From positions 1 through 34,086 of the forward strand of contig NCAP01000018.1 of the NCBI GenBank assembly GCA_002255495.1: a stretch of DNA of 34,086 nt. The letters run 5' to 3'. Positions 26,409 to 33,266 of this stretch are shown one piece after another. A program made the position numbers and the translations under genes. The notes beneath the pieces are model-generated. The model was not told where the DNA came from, did no database searches, and saw only the letters and a program-made list of their open reading frames with translations. Numbering within the stretch: the first letter of the stretch is position 1; the number at the start of each line of letters is the position of its first letter. The stretch is from Rhodospirillales bacterium 20-60-12. GTDB taxonomy: Bacteria > Pseudomonadota > Alphaproteobacteria > Acetobacterales > Acetobacteraceae.

Positions 26409-27314
26409 TCACAGCGCATGACTTGTCCGCCGCAGCCGGACGGCACCGACGAGAAATCCGGCCGTGACGATCAACCCTATCCACAGGCCCGGCGTGCTCA
26501 GAAACTTCATCGGCGCCAGTCCGACCCAGGGGATCTGAAAGCTGTCACCGACCGCGTTCGGATCAAACGCAACCGCGAAAGATCCCAGAATGCGGCTGCC
26601 TAGAATGTTGCTGAGGGCAGAGCTGTCGAAGGCGATTTTTTCGCCCAGACATAATCCCACAGGCAGCAATATCGCCCATAAAAAGGGCGCACGCCGCGCC
26701 CAGGCCGAAACCAGAAGCAGCCAGCCATAAATTGGCGCATGCCATAAAGCCAAGGTGGCAAGCCCATAAAACAGTACGACACTCATCCGAAAAATCGGCC
26801 AAGATGCCCAGAATGCCGGCACACTGGTTCCATGCGCAACACTGATGAGGGTGGCAAAAGCCAGCATGGTGAGCTGCACCGCAACGGTCGTGACAAAAAT
26901 GATAGCTGGGATCACCAAGAGCGGAATACTGGCTTTCGACAACACCGCGATGAGATCTGACACCGGCATCGATTTCCAGAACAGAATACTGCGATCGCGC
27001 CGTTCGCCATGGAGCGCACCAAGCGTATAAAAAACGCCGACAACCACACCGGTGAGAACCAATGCAATAGCCGCAATCGAAAATGTAACCCCCTGCGGCT
27101 GCGGCATGGATTTGCCCATTTGAATATCCGACGCCATCATGTCCGGCAAATGCAATGTGCCGATGACATAGGCGAACAGCGCCAGGGCAGATACCGCGAT
27201 AGGTGCTACATAGATAAAGCGGTTTTCCCAAATCTCGCGCCGCACAGACCAACAAAACGGTCGCGGCCGGCTTGCTGTGATCGGCTTTTCGACATTCTCA
27301 ATATATGTGCTCAT
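26409..27314 (-). CDS. ABC-2 type transporter permease
   Basis: This 301-residue protein has about six hydrophobic helices: about 35-52, 78-100, 128-155, 172-190, 195-220 and 278-293. The cytosolic loop GALHGERRDRSILFWKSMPVSD is a recognisable feature of ABC-2 permeases paired with YtrB-like ATPases. It forms the membrane part of an exporter or resistance system with the overlapping ATPase gene (ATGA overlap at 27311-27314). What is moved is unknown; related operons respond to cell-wall antibiotics or membrane stress in other bacteria. Confidence 0.88.
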   Translation of the reverse strand: MSTYIENVEKPITASRPRPFCWSVRREIWENRFIYVAPIAVSALALFAYVIGTLHLPDMMASDIQMGKSMPQPQGVTFSIAAIALVLTGVVVGVFYTLGALHGERRDRSILFWKSMPVSDLIAVLSKASIPLLVIPAIIFVTTVAVQLTMLAFATLISVAHGTSVPAFWASWPIFRMSVVLFYGLATLALWHAPIYGWLLLVSAWARRAPFLWAILLPVGLCLGEKIAFDSSALSNILGSRILGSFAVAFDPNAVGDSFQIPWVGLAPMKFLSTPGLWIGLIVTAGFLVGAVRLRRTSHAL

Positions 27315-28186
27315 GCCGCCTCTCCCGCTTTTATGGTCGGCGCGGGGGACATCAATGCGACGAACAAATCGGCAAGGCTCGGCGTGCGGACCTCACCGAA
27401 ACCGGTCAGGCGCGCGCGGTCCACATCCTCGAACAGCATCAGGCTTCGACCGAAAACCTGATGCTCATGCAGCGGCTTGCACGCGCGAGCGGCTATGAGA
27501 TGGGCGGGATGAACCATCACCTCCGCATAGCGCGCCTCGAATGCGTCCATGCTGGTGTCAAGAACGATACGGCCGCGATTGATAAATACGATATCGGTCA
27601 GAATATGCTGGATCTCTTCCACCTGATGGGTGGTGATGATGATCGTCCGGCTATGATCGAAATAATCATTGAGCAAAGTGTCATAAAATTGCTTGCGATA
27701 GAGGATATCGAGCCCCAATGTCGGCTCATCAAGCACCAGCAATTTTGCGTCGATGGCCATAACCAAAGCCAGATGAAGCTGAGCGATCATCCCCTTTGAT
27801 AATTCCCCAACCCGGCTGCCTGGCTTGATCGTCGTACGGTCGAGAAAATTTTGGGCTTTCGCACGATTGAAATGCGGGTGTACTCCGCCGATAAAATCGA
27901 GCGCCTGGCTCACCCGCAACCAACGCGGCAGCACCGCGATGTCGGCAATGAAGCAGACATCGCGCATAATCCGATCCCGCTGCGTCCAAGGATTTTGCCC
28001 AAGCACCATCAATTCGCCCTGAAACGATATGAGACCCAGAATGGCTTGCAGCGCCGTGCTCTTGCCCGCGCCGTTGGGGCCGATCAATCCCAAAATACGC
28101 CCCTCACCGACGCTCAGATCGATCCCATCCAGAGCGATGGTCGTGCCATATATTTTTCGCAGGCCGCGCGCCTCTATACAGGCCAT
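27311..28186 (-). CDS. ABC transporter ATP-binding protein (YtrB-like)
   Basis: This 291-residue ATPase has Walker A GPNGAGKST (36-44), Walker B LLVLDEP (149-155), and the switch histidine H187 in IIITTHQVEE. The signature motif is LSKGM (129-133), not LSGGQ, as is usual in ATPases of GntR-linked ABC-2 systems. The last 60 residues form a C-terminal extension. It starts one base after the GntR regulator's stop, with GGAG upstream, and overlaps the permease gene by four bases. It powers the adjacent permease. Confidence 0.93.
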   Translation of the reverse strand: MACIEARGLRKIYGTTIALDGIDLSVGEGRILGLIGPNGAGKSTALQAILGLISFQGELMVLGQNPWTQRDRIMRDVCFIADIAVLPRWLRVSQALDFIGGVHPHFNRAKAQNFLDRTTIKPGSRVGELSKGMIAQLHLALVMAIDAKLLVLDEPTLGLDILYRKQFYDTLLNDYFDHSRTIIITTHQVEEIQHILTDIVFINRGRIVLDTSMDAFEARYAEVMVHPAHLIAARACKPLHEHQVFGRSLMLFEDVDRARLTGFGEVRTPSLADLFVALMSPAPTIKAGEAA

Positions 28187-28187
28187 G

Positions 28188-28559
28188 TCACTGCTCCTCG
28201 GTTGCGGGTTTTATGGCCGCCTTCAAATCATCAAGGCTCAGCCCCAAACGCTGAATGGTCGCGTGGATCACAGGCCACTGCTCGGTTAGGAATTTCTCCC
28301 GCTCACCCTGCATCAGCAGATGCCGCGCCCCCTGATTGATGAACATGCCCAGGCCACGGCGCTTTTCGACCAAATGTTCATCCACCAGATTTTGATAACT
28401 TTTCAGCACGGTGATCGGGTTGACCCGATATTCCGCTGCCACTGTACGGACGGAGGGCAACGGATCGCCCTCTTTCAGAACGCCATCGAGGATCATGGCG
28501 ACCACGAGATCGCGAAGCTGGCGGTAGATCGGCTGATTGTCATTCCATTCATGGTCCAT
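28188..28559 (-). CDS. GntR-family (YtrA subfamily) transcriptional regulator
   Basis: This 123-residue regulator has a winged helix with WNDNQPIYRQLRDLVVAMIL, GDPLPSVRTVAAEYRVNPITV and LVEKRRGLGMFI. A short C-terminal helical dimer domain follows, which is the YtrA layout. It heads the ABC operon and probably represses it until an effector binds. The frame opens at 28616, but I chose the ATG at 28559. It fits the family N-terminus, has an AGGG just upstream, and leaves the palindrome at 28600-28621 free as leader DNA. The effector is unknown. Confidence 0.9.
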   Translation of the reverse strand: MDHEWNDNQPIYRQLRDLVVAMILDGVLKEGDPLPSVRTVAAEYRVNPITVLKSYQNLVDEHLVEKRRGLGMFINQGARHLLMQGEREKFLTEQWPVIHATIQRLGLSLDDLKAAIKPATEEQ

Positions 28560-28599
28560 ATGCCCTGATAGTCCCTGCGCGACTGCGCTTCTGATTAAT

Positions 28600-28621
28600 G
28601 TGTTGTAGTTAACCATAACAC
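28600..28621. promoter_or_regulatory. Near-perfect 22-bp palindrome, probable operator of the GntR regulator
   Basis: The half-sites GTGTTGTAGTT and AACCATAACAC are centred on GTTAAC and pair at 9 of 11 positions; the other two pairs are G/T mismatches. The site lies 41 bases before the regulator start at 28559. YtrA-type regulators bind inverted repeats beginning GT and ending AC in their own leaders, so autoregulation is likely by inference. Confidence 0.6.
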
Positions 28622-28739
28622 CAGAACATTAGCAAGTGATCTTGTCCCGGCTCAAAGCGCGCCAGGTTCATGTGCGCGCGGGCGTCTGCGGGATGGGCTG
28701 AATCGATGGATTGTCAGGATGGGCAGCTTGATATGAGAG

Positions 28740-28894
28740 CAGGATCATTTGAGGCGGGGTCACTCGACCTCACCTCAAGCTATGAAACTGATCGATAAAA
28801 TGAATTTAGATCAATAGTGGCTTAGCTGGAGTCGTTTGACTCAAGCTAAGCCACTGAAATTGATCGGAAAAATATGGCTAGAGCGTGCCGCTCT
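28740..28894. repeat. Palindromic intergenic repeats, copies B1 and B2
   Basis: Two units stand in tandem. B1 has TTGAGGCGGGGTC (28749-28761) paired with GACCTCACCTCAA (28766-28778), then TGAAACTGATCGATAAAATG. B2 opens GATCAATAGTGG. Its stem is AGTGGCTTAGCTGGAGTC (28816-28833) with GACTCAAGCTAAGCCACT (28838-28855), matching 17 of 18 around a GTTT loop, followed by the 31-base tail identical to copy A. An AGAGC/GCTCT hairpin closes it at 28880-28894 and overlaps the rlmE stop codon. The 28560-28892 gap holds only these and the GntR operator. Confidence 0.88.
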
Positions 28895-29561
28895 AAACCC
28901 GCCGGAACCCTGTCGCGACCACGTAAAGCTCGCGCGATTCCTTGCGGCTCGCCGGCGGCTTGGCGTGCTTGACCGACGCAAAATGCCGCTTCATCAAAGT
29001 CAGCATCCCCGCTTCCGCGCCGCCTTGGAACAATTTGGCCACGAACGCGCCGCCGGGGCTCAGCACGTCAATCGCGCAATGCAAAGCCGCTTCGGCCAGA
29101 TTCATGATGCGGATATGGTCGGTTGCCACATGCCCGGTGGTGTTGGGCGCCATGTCCGACAGCACCAGATCCGCCCCGCCGCCGAGCATCTCGCGCAGGC
29201 GCACATCCATGCCCTCGTCCATGAAATCAGCCTCGATCAGGGTGGCACCCTCCAGCGGGATCATCGGCAGCAGATCAATCCCGACCAGCATGCTCGCCCC
29301 GCGCGCCAGCGCCACCTGGCTCCAGCCGCCTGGTGCGGCACCGAGATCGAGCACCCTTGTGCCCCTATGGATCAGCGAGAATTTCTCATCGAGTTCGATC
29401 AGCTTGAACGCCGCACGCGAGCGCCAGCCTTGCAATTTCGCCGCCTGGACATAGGGGTCGTTGAGTTGCCGCGACAGCCAGCGTTGCGAGGATGGCGGCC
29501 GGCCGCGCGCAGTTTTCAACCGCACGGCCAATTTGCGCGGTGGCGTTTGATCTGTTGCCAT
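28893..29561 (-). CDS. rlmE: 23S rRNA 2'-O-methyltransferase (RlmE/FtsJ)
   Basis: This 222-residue FtsJ-fold methyltransferase has the SAM-binding strand VLDLGAAPGGWSQVAL (70-85). The K-D-K-E catalytic tetrad is complete: K53 in AAFKLIELDE, D136 in LSDMAPN, K176 in FVAKLFQGG and E211 in SRELYVVATG. It methylates the 2'-O of U2552 (E. coli numbering) in the A-loop of 23S rRNA late in large-subunit assembly. It follows ppx/gppA by five bases, an arrangement often kept in alphaproteobacteria. The stop codon lies in the end of an intergenic repeat. Confidence 0.96.
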   Translation of the reverse strand: MATDQTPPRKLAVRLKTARGRPPSSQRWLSRQLNDPYVQAAKLQGWRSRAAFKLIELDEKFSLIHRGTRVLDLGAAPGGWSQVALARGASMLVGIDLLPMIPLEGATLIEADFMDEGMDVRLREMLGGGADLVLSDMAPNTTGHVATDHIRIMNLAEAALHCAIDVLSPGGAFVAKLFQGGAEAGMLTLMKRHFASVKHAKPPASRKESRELYVVATGFRRV

Positions 29562-29566
29562 AATAC

Positions 29567-30631
29567 CTAACCGTTCAGGGAACGTGCGCGCCAGCCGGTC
29601 CGGGCCCGATATTGCCGGATCATCCGCAGCAACATGCCCTCCCGCAACCCGCGGTCGGCGACAGCCAGTTCAGGAGCCGGCCATAATTCGCTGATGGCAG
29701 AAAATATCGCGAGGCCCGGCATGACGAAATCCACCCGGTCTCCACCGATACAGGGATGGCTGGCAAGCCCGTTATGGCCCATCGCATGGATCGCTTCCAT
29801 GCCCGCTTCCACCATTTCCCGGGTCAATATCGCACCATCGACCAGGCCGCGCCGGTAACGTTCGAGCTTCAGAGCCACACCGGCCAAAGTCGTCACGGTG
29901 CCGCTTGTGCCCACCAGGCGCACGCCGCCCTGGCGAATTTCCTGGCGAATGCGGTGTATCGCCTCGAAAGGTTGCAGCAGGCTGGTCACTTCGGCCACCA
30001 CGTCGGCAAAGCCTTCAGTGGTGAAACACCGGCCATTGCAGCGTTCAGTCAGGGTCACGACACCAACAGGGATCGACAAATAGGCCGAAAGGGTTGGCAT
30101 TCCCCCATCATGGGGAATCCGCACCCAGCCAATTTCGGTTGAGCCGCCGCCGATATCGAACAGCAAAGCCCGCCGGCCCGACAGCCGGATGAGCGAGGCG
30201 CAGCTTTCTACCGCCAACTCAGCTTCCTCGCGTGGCAAAATAGTCTCGATCGGCATATCGAGCTCAGAGCGGATGCGGGCGATGAAGGCTTCACCGTTTT
30301 CAGCCTGCCGGCAGGCTTCGGTGGCAATCGCGCGCACACCTTCCAAATCCCAGCGTTTCAGCCGGTTTTTGCAGACCGCCAGCGCATTGATCGCCCGGTC
30401 CATGGCGGCATCGCTGAGGGTTCCGGTTTGATACAGCCCCTCGCCCAAGCGGACCACACGGCCGAAACTATCCAGCACATTCAGTCCCTCGGCCGCGGGC
30501 ACACCGACCAGCATCCGGCAATTATTGGTCCCCAGATCGATCGCGGCAAAAGCCGGCGGCCGGCCGCGCTTGCGTCCCTCGTCATGAACGGGGTGCTGCG
30601 GCGGAGCCTTAAGGGAAATCGCGCTACTCAT
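29567..30631 (-). CDS. Exopolyphosphatase / guanosine pentaphosphatase (Ppx/GppA family)
   Basis: This 354-residue protein has the ASKHA phosphatase core. AAIDLGTNNCRMLVG (29-43) is the first phosphate loop, AIATEACRQAENGEAF (101-116) follows, and LLFDIGGGSTEIGW (156-169) is the second loop. VGTSGTVTTLAGVAL and VMPGLAIFSAISELW come next. Length is that of the short alphaproteobacterial form without the C-terminal HD extension of E. coli Ppx. It hydrolyses polyphosphate and/or pppGpp. The frame continues to 30904 antisense to a tRNA gene; the ATG at 30631, with AGGG upstream, is the sensible start. It is co-transcribed with rlmE. Confidence 0.92.
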   Translation of the reverse strand: MSSAISLKAPPQHPVHDEGRKRGRPPAFAAIDLGTNNCRMLVGVPAAEGLNVLDSFGRVVRLGEGLYQTGTLSDAAMDRAINALAVCKNRLKRWDLEGVRAIATEACRQAENGEAFIARIRSELDMPIETILPREEAELAVESCASLIRLSGRRALLFDIGGGSTEIGWVRIPHDGGMPTLSAYLSIPVGVVTLTERCNGRCFTTEGFADVVAEVTSLLQPFEAIHRIRQEIRQGGVRLVGTSGTVTTLAGVALKLERYRRGLVDGAILTREMVEAGMEAIHAMGHNGLASHPCIGGDRVDFVMPGLAIFSAISELWPAPELAVADRGLREGMLLRMIRQYRARTGWRARSLNG

Positions 30632-30771
30632 AATTGCCCTATATTCGCTCTTAATTAGCCTGCATCGCAAGAGAAGAATTGTCGATACAGGCAAGCAATG
30701 CAGCCATAGCCCGCAATTGGCCCCACCCGGTTGCCCTGCCCAACACCCTATGCTAATTCGCCAATTGTTGG

Positions 30772-30845
30772 TGGGGGATAGTTTAGCGGTAGAACTCCTG
30801 GCTCTGACCCGGGCAGCCTTGGTTCGAATCCAGGTCCCCCAGCCA
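30772..30845 (+). tRNA. tRNA-Gln (anticodon CTG)
   Basis: A full cloverleaf folds. The acceptor is TGGGGGA with TCCCCCA, and the D-arm is GTTT with GAAC. The anticodon stem is CCTGG with CCGGG, around the loop CTCTGAC, so the anticodon at 30804-30806 is CTG and reads CAG. The T-arm is CTTGG with CCAGG around TTCGAAT. Discriminator G is followed by an encoded CCA at 30843-30845. No integrase or duplicated tRNA end is seen nearby. Confidence 0.96.
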
Positions 30846-30908
30846 ACCTTTCGAGCCGCATGGCGGCCAACCATTACGGCCGAACCATTTGTCAGGATAT
30901 TCATCTAA

Positions 30909-31406
30909 ATGGATCGGTTTAACCTTTCCAATGTTACCCTCGCACACGTGACAGATGGCCATTTTGGCTTTTTACTCGGCGAGCACGAATGCTCCTCCGG
31001 TTTCTCTTTGTCCCCTTCGGGTATCGAAAGCCCTGGGATGCTGCGCGTGTTGCGCCGCATGGTTGCCCGATTGCACCAAGCAGGGTGCCATGGGCATTGG
31101 CTGATTTTGGACGGCAGCGAGGTGGTTGGGTTATGCGGCTACAAGCACCCTCCCGATGCGTCACGACATGTCGAAATCGGCTATGGTGTTGCACCGGACC
31201 GGCGGATAAAGGGCTATGCCACCAAGGCCATCAGCCTTGTGCTGCACGAGGCACGTTCCGATCAGGCCGTTGACGCAGTTCTCGCCGAGACCTCCATCGA
31301 TAATCTTGCCTCCAAGCTCGTCCTGCTGCGGAACGGCTTCATCCATGCCGGCACACGCGAAGATGCCGAGGACGGGATGCTCGATTTATGGCGGTTTGAT
31401 CTTTAA
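30909..31406 (+). CDS. GNAT-family N-acetyltransferase (RimJ/RimL-like)
   Basis: This 165-residue protein has the GNAT core: strand HWLILDGSEVVGLCGYK, then VEIGYGVAPDRRIKGYATKA with the acetyl-CoA pyrophosphate loop (motif A, R/Q-x-x-G-x-A form). AVLAETSIDNLASKLVLLRNGF is typical of the RimJ/RimL-like branch. It should acetylate an amine of a small molecule or protein terminus; the substrate is unknown. The start has only a weak AGGA eleven bases upstream. It follows the tRNA by 63 bases and may be transcribed with it. Confidence 0.88.
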   Translation: MDRFNLSNVTLAHVTDGHFGFLLGEHECSSGFSLSPSGIESPGMLRVLRRMVARLHQAGCHGHWLILDGSEVVGLCGYKHPPDASRHVEIGYGVAPDRRIKGYATKAISLVLHEARSDQAVDAVLAETSIDNLASKLVLLRNGFIHAGTREDAEDGMLDLWRFDL

Positions 31407-31421
31407 AACCGCAACGGCCTT

Positions 31422-31568
31422 AGAGCGTTTTTCATCTGCTGAAAAACACTCTAACTTCATTTCGGCGAGCAAATTCATTCATCTGAATTGAACATTCCGG
31501 GTCAATTCAGATGAATTTTGCTCTAATCGATCAAATGACGCTGGATCGTATCGTCGTAAAACGATCCA
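31422..31568. repeat. Cluster of three intergenic stem-loops, copy D of the repeat family
   Basis: Three inverted repeats stand in a row. AGAGCGTTTTTCA (31422-31434) pairs with TGAAAAACACTCT (31440-31452), matching 12 of 13. ATTCATCTGAATTGA (31477-31491) pairs perfectly with TCAATTCAGATGAAT (31502-31516), and GAGCAAA/TTTGCTC flanks extend it. TGGATCGT (31542-31549) pairs with ACGATCCA (31561-31568). The AGAGC/GCTCT boundaries and the tail with ATGAC, CTGG and TAAAACGATC match the other repeat sites. The first hairpin may also end transcription of the GNAT gene. Confidence 0.8.
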
Positions 31569-31631
31569 ACCCCGTGGCCGCACCCCAAATCCATCTTTGA
31601 CCCGCTCAATACAATCTGCGATGGTAATTAT

Positions 31632-33128
31632 ATGCAGATCACTCTCGAAAAGCTTGTATTTTTTGCGACCGCTGAAGACAGCGCCTTATTCGAACACGCG
31701 CCGATCGCGCTCTGGGCAGAGGATTTCAGCGCGCTCAAGCCCATATTCGACGATTGGCGGACGCAGGACATATCGGATCTCAGCTTGCATCTGCGCGATA
31801 ATCCGGCGCTGGTGAAGCGCTGCGCTCAATCTATTAAAGTCTTGCAGGTCAATCGCCGCGGCCTGGACATGCTCGGCGCCGCCGACCTCGATGATTTAAT
31901 CAGCCATCTCCCCCTCATCCTGCGCGATGAGGTTTTGCCCGCTTACGCGCAGGAATTGCTCCAACTCTGGGCGGGTAAAACCAGCTTTTCCAGCAAATCG
32001 CTGAACTACGCGCTCGATGGCAGGCGCATCCATATCCGCATCAACGGCACGATTTTGCCGGGCTACGAGGCTGACTGGTCCCGCGTGATCGTCGCGATCG
32101 AGGATATCACGGCCGAGGAGACCGCCAGCCAGCAATTACTGCGCAGCGAAATGCATGCCCGCGCTTTGTTTCACGATTCACCCGTCTCGCTGTGGGTCGA
32201 GGATTTCTCCACCATCAAATCCCTGCTCGACGGGCTGAAAGCGCGCGGCATTTCCGATTTCCGCACCTTCACCGATGTCCATCCCGATTTCATCGAACGC
32301 TGCATGCGCGAGATCCATGTCATCGATGTCAATCAGCACACGCTCCGCCTGTTCGGCGCGCCCGATAAAGCAACCCTGCTCGCCAGCCTCAGTGATATGT
32401 TCCGCGACGAAATGCACAGCCATTTCACCGGCCAGTTGATCGACCTATGGCACGGCAAATTGCGCCATGAGCGTGAAGTGGTAAATTACACGCTGAACGG
32501 TGAGAAACTTAATCTCATCCTGCAATTTTCCGTCATGCCCGGCCATGAGCATGATTGGTCGATGGTGCTAATCGCCCTGACCGACATCACGGCACGGAAA
32601 AAAGCCGAAGCCTATCTTGAATATCTCGGCAAGCACGATGTCCTGACCGGACTTTGTAACCGGGCCTTCTATGCCGATGAAATCAACCGGCTTGATCGCA
32701 AAGGCCCCTTCCCGATCAGCGTCATCATGATCGATCTGAACGGCATGAAATCCATCAATGACGGCGCGGGCCACGCCGCGGGTGATGCCATTTTACGCCG
32801 CACCGGTGAAATCCTTGCTCAAACCGTGCAAGAACCTCTTTGTGCCGCGCGCATTGGCGGCGATGAATTCGTCATTCTTCTTCCCGGCGCGGGCGCTGAG
32901 CAGACCAAAATCGTCGTCGATAACATGCTCCGCATCACAGCGCTCAACAATCAATATCACTCCACCCTGCCGCCGGTGAGTTTCTCCATCGGATACGCCA
33001 CCTGCAATGAAGGAGAACGAATGGAAACCGCAGTGCAGCGCGCGGATGCTGCGATGTATCAAAGCAAGCGCGATTTCTACACGACGACACCAGGGATGGA
33101 CCGCAGGGGCTATCGCGGCTTCCGGTAA
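31632..33128 (+). CDS. Diguanylate cyclase with duplicated PAS-like sensor domains
   Basis: This 498-residue protein has two PAS-like sensor units (about 20-160 and 180-320). They share landmarks exactly 160 residues apart: LWAEDFS/LWVEDFS, VLQVN/VIDVN, RDE, DWS and IEDIT/LTDIT. A GGDEF domain (about 330-485) follows with the intact active site GGDEF (409-413) and substrate motif DLNGMKSIND. The usual RxxD inhibitory site five residues before GGDEF is absent (QEPL there), so product inhibition may be lost. It makes cyclic di-GMP in response to an unknown cytosolic signal, since no membrane helices are present. No EAL domain is present. Confidence 0.93.
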   Translation: MQITLEKLVFFATAEDSALFEHAPIALWAEDFSALKPIFDDWRTQDISDLSLHLRDNPALVKRCAQSIKVLQVNRRGLDMLGAADLDDLISHLPLILRDEVLPAYAQELLQLWAGKTSFSSKSLNYALDGRRIHIRINGTILPGYEADWSRVIVAIEDITAEETASQQLLRSEMHARALFHDSPVSLWVEDFSTIKSLLDGLKARGISDFRTFTDVHPDFIERCMREIHVIDVNQHTLRLFGAPDKATLLASLSDMFRDEMHSHFTGQLIDLWHGKLRHEREVVNYTLNGEKLNLILQFSVMPGHEHDWSMVLIALTDITARKKAEAYLEYLGKHDVLTGLCNRAFYADEINRLDRKGPFPISVIMIDLNGMKSINDGAGHAAGDAILRRTGEILAQTVQEPLCAARIGGDEFVILLPGAGAEQTKIVVDNMLRITALNNQYHSTLPPVSFSIGYATCNEGERMETAVQRADAAMYQSKRDFYTTTPGMDRRGYRGFR

Positions 33129-33141
33129 AGCGGCAACCAAC

Positions 33142-33262
33142 GCTCTGTGTTCAATCGATCGCCTTCGATCAATATTGGTTTCGATGGAGCCGCTTGAATC
33201 CAGTTAAGCCTTTGAAATTGATCGATAAAATGACCACTGGGCTTCTCATTGTAAAACGATCA
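33142..33262. repeat. Palindromic intergenic repeat, copy C (degenerate)
   Basis: After a GCTCT boundary (about 33142-33147), GATCAATATTGGTTTCG (33168 on) opens a poorly paired hairpin that ends near AGTTAAGCC. TGAAATTGATCGATAAAATG follows, and then a tail with ATGACC, ACTGG and GTAAAACGATC that resembles 31531-31567. The motif order is the same as in copies A and B, but the stem has decayed. Confidence 0.75.
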
Positions 33263-33266
33263 CAAT

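Noticed and set aside
30632-30904. Extension of the Ppx/GppA frame to 30904
   Set aside because: It would read through the complement of a complete tRNA gene, and the conserved protein begins after the ATG at 30631.
30772-31406. tRNA-Gln as the edge of an integrated element
   Set aside because: No integrase, no duplicated tRNA 3' end and no shift in gene content were seen.
26017-33262. CRISPR array as an explanation for the repeated segments
   Set aside because: The repeats are far apart, irregularly spaced and palindromic with variable stems; no regular spacers or cas genes exist here.
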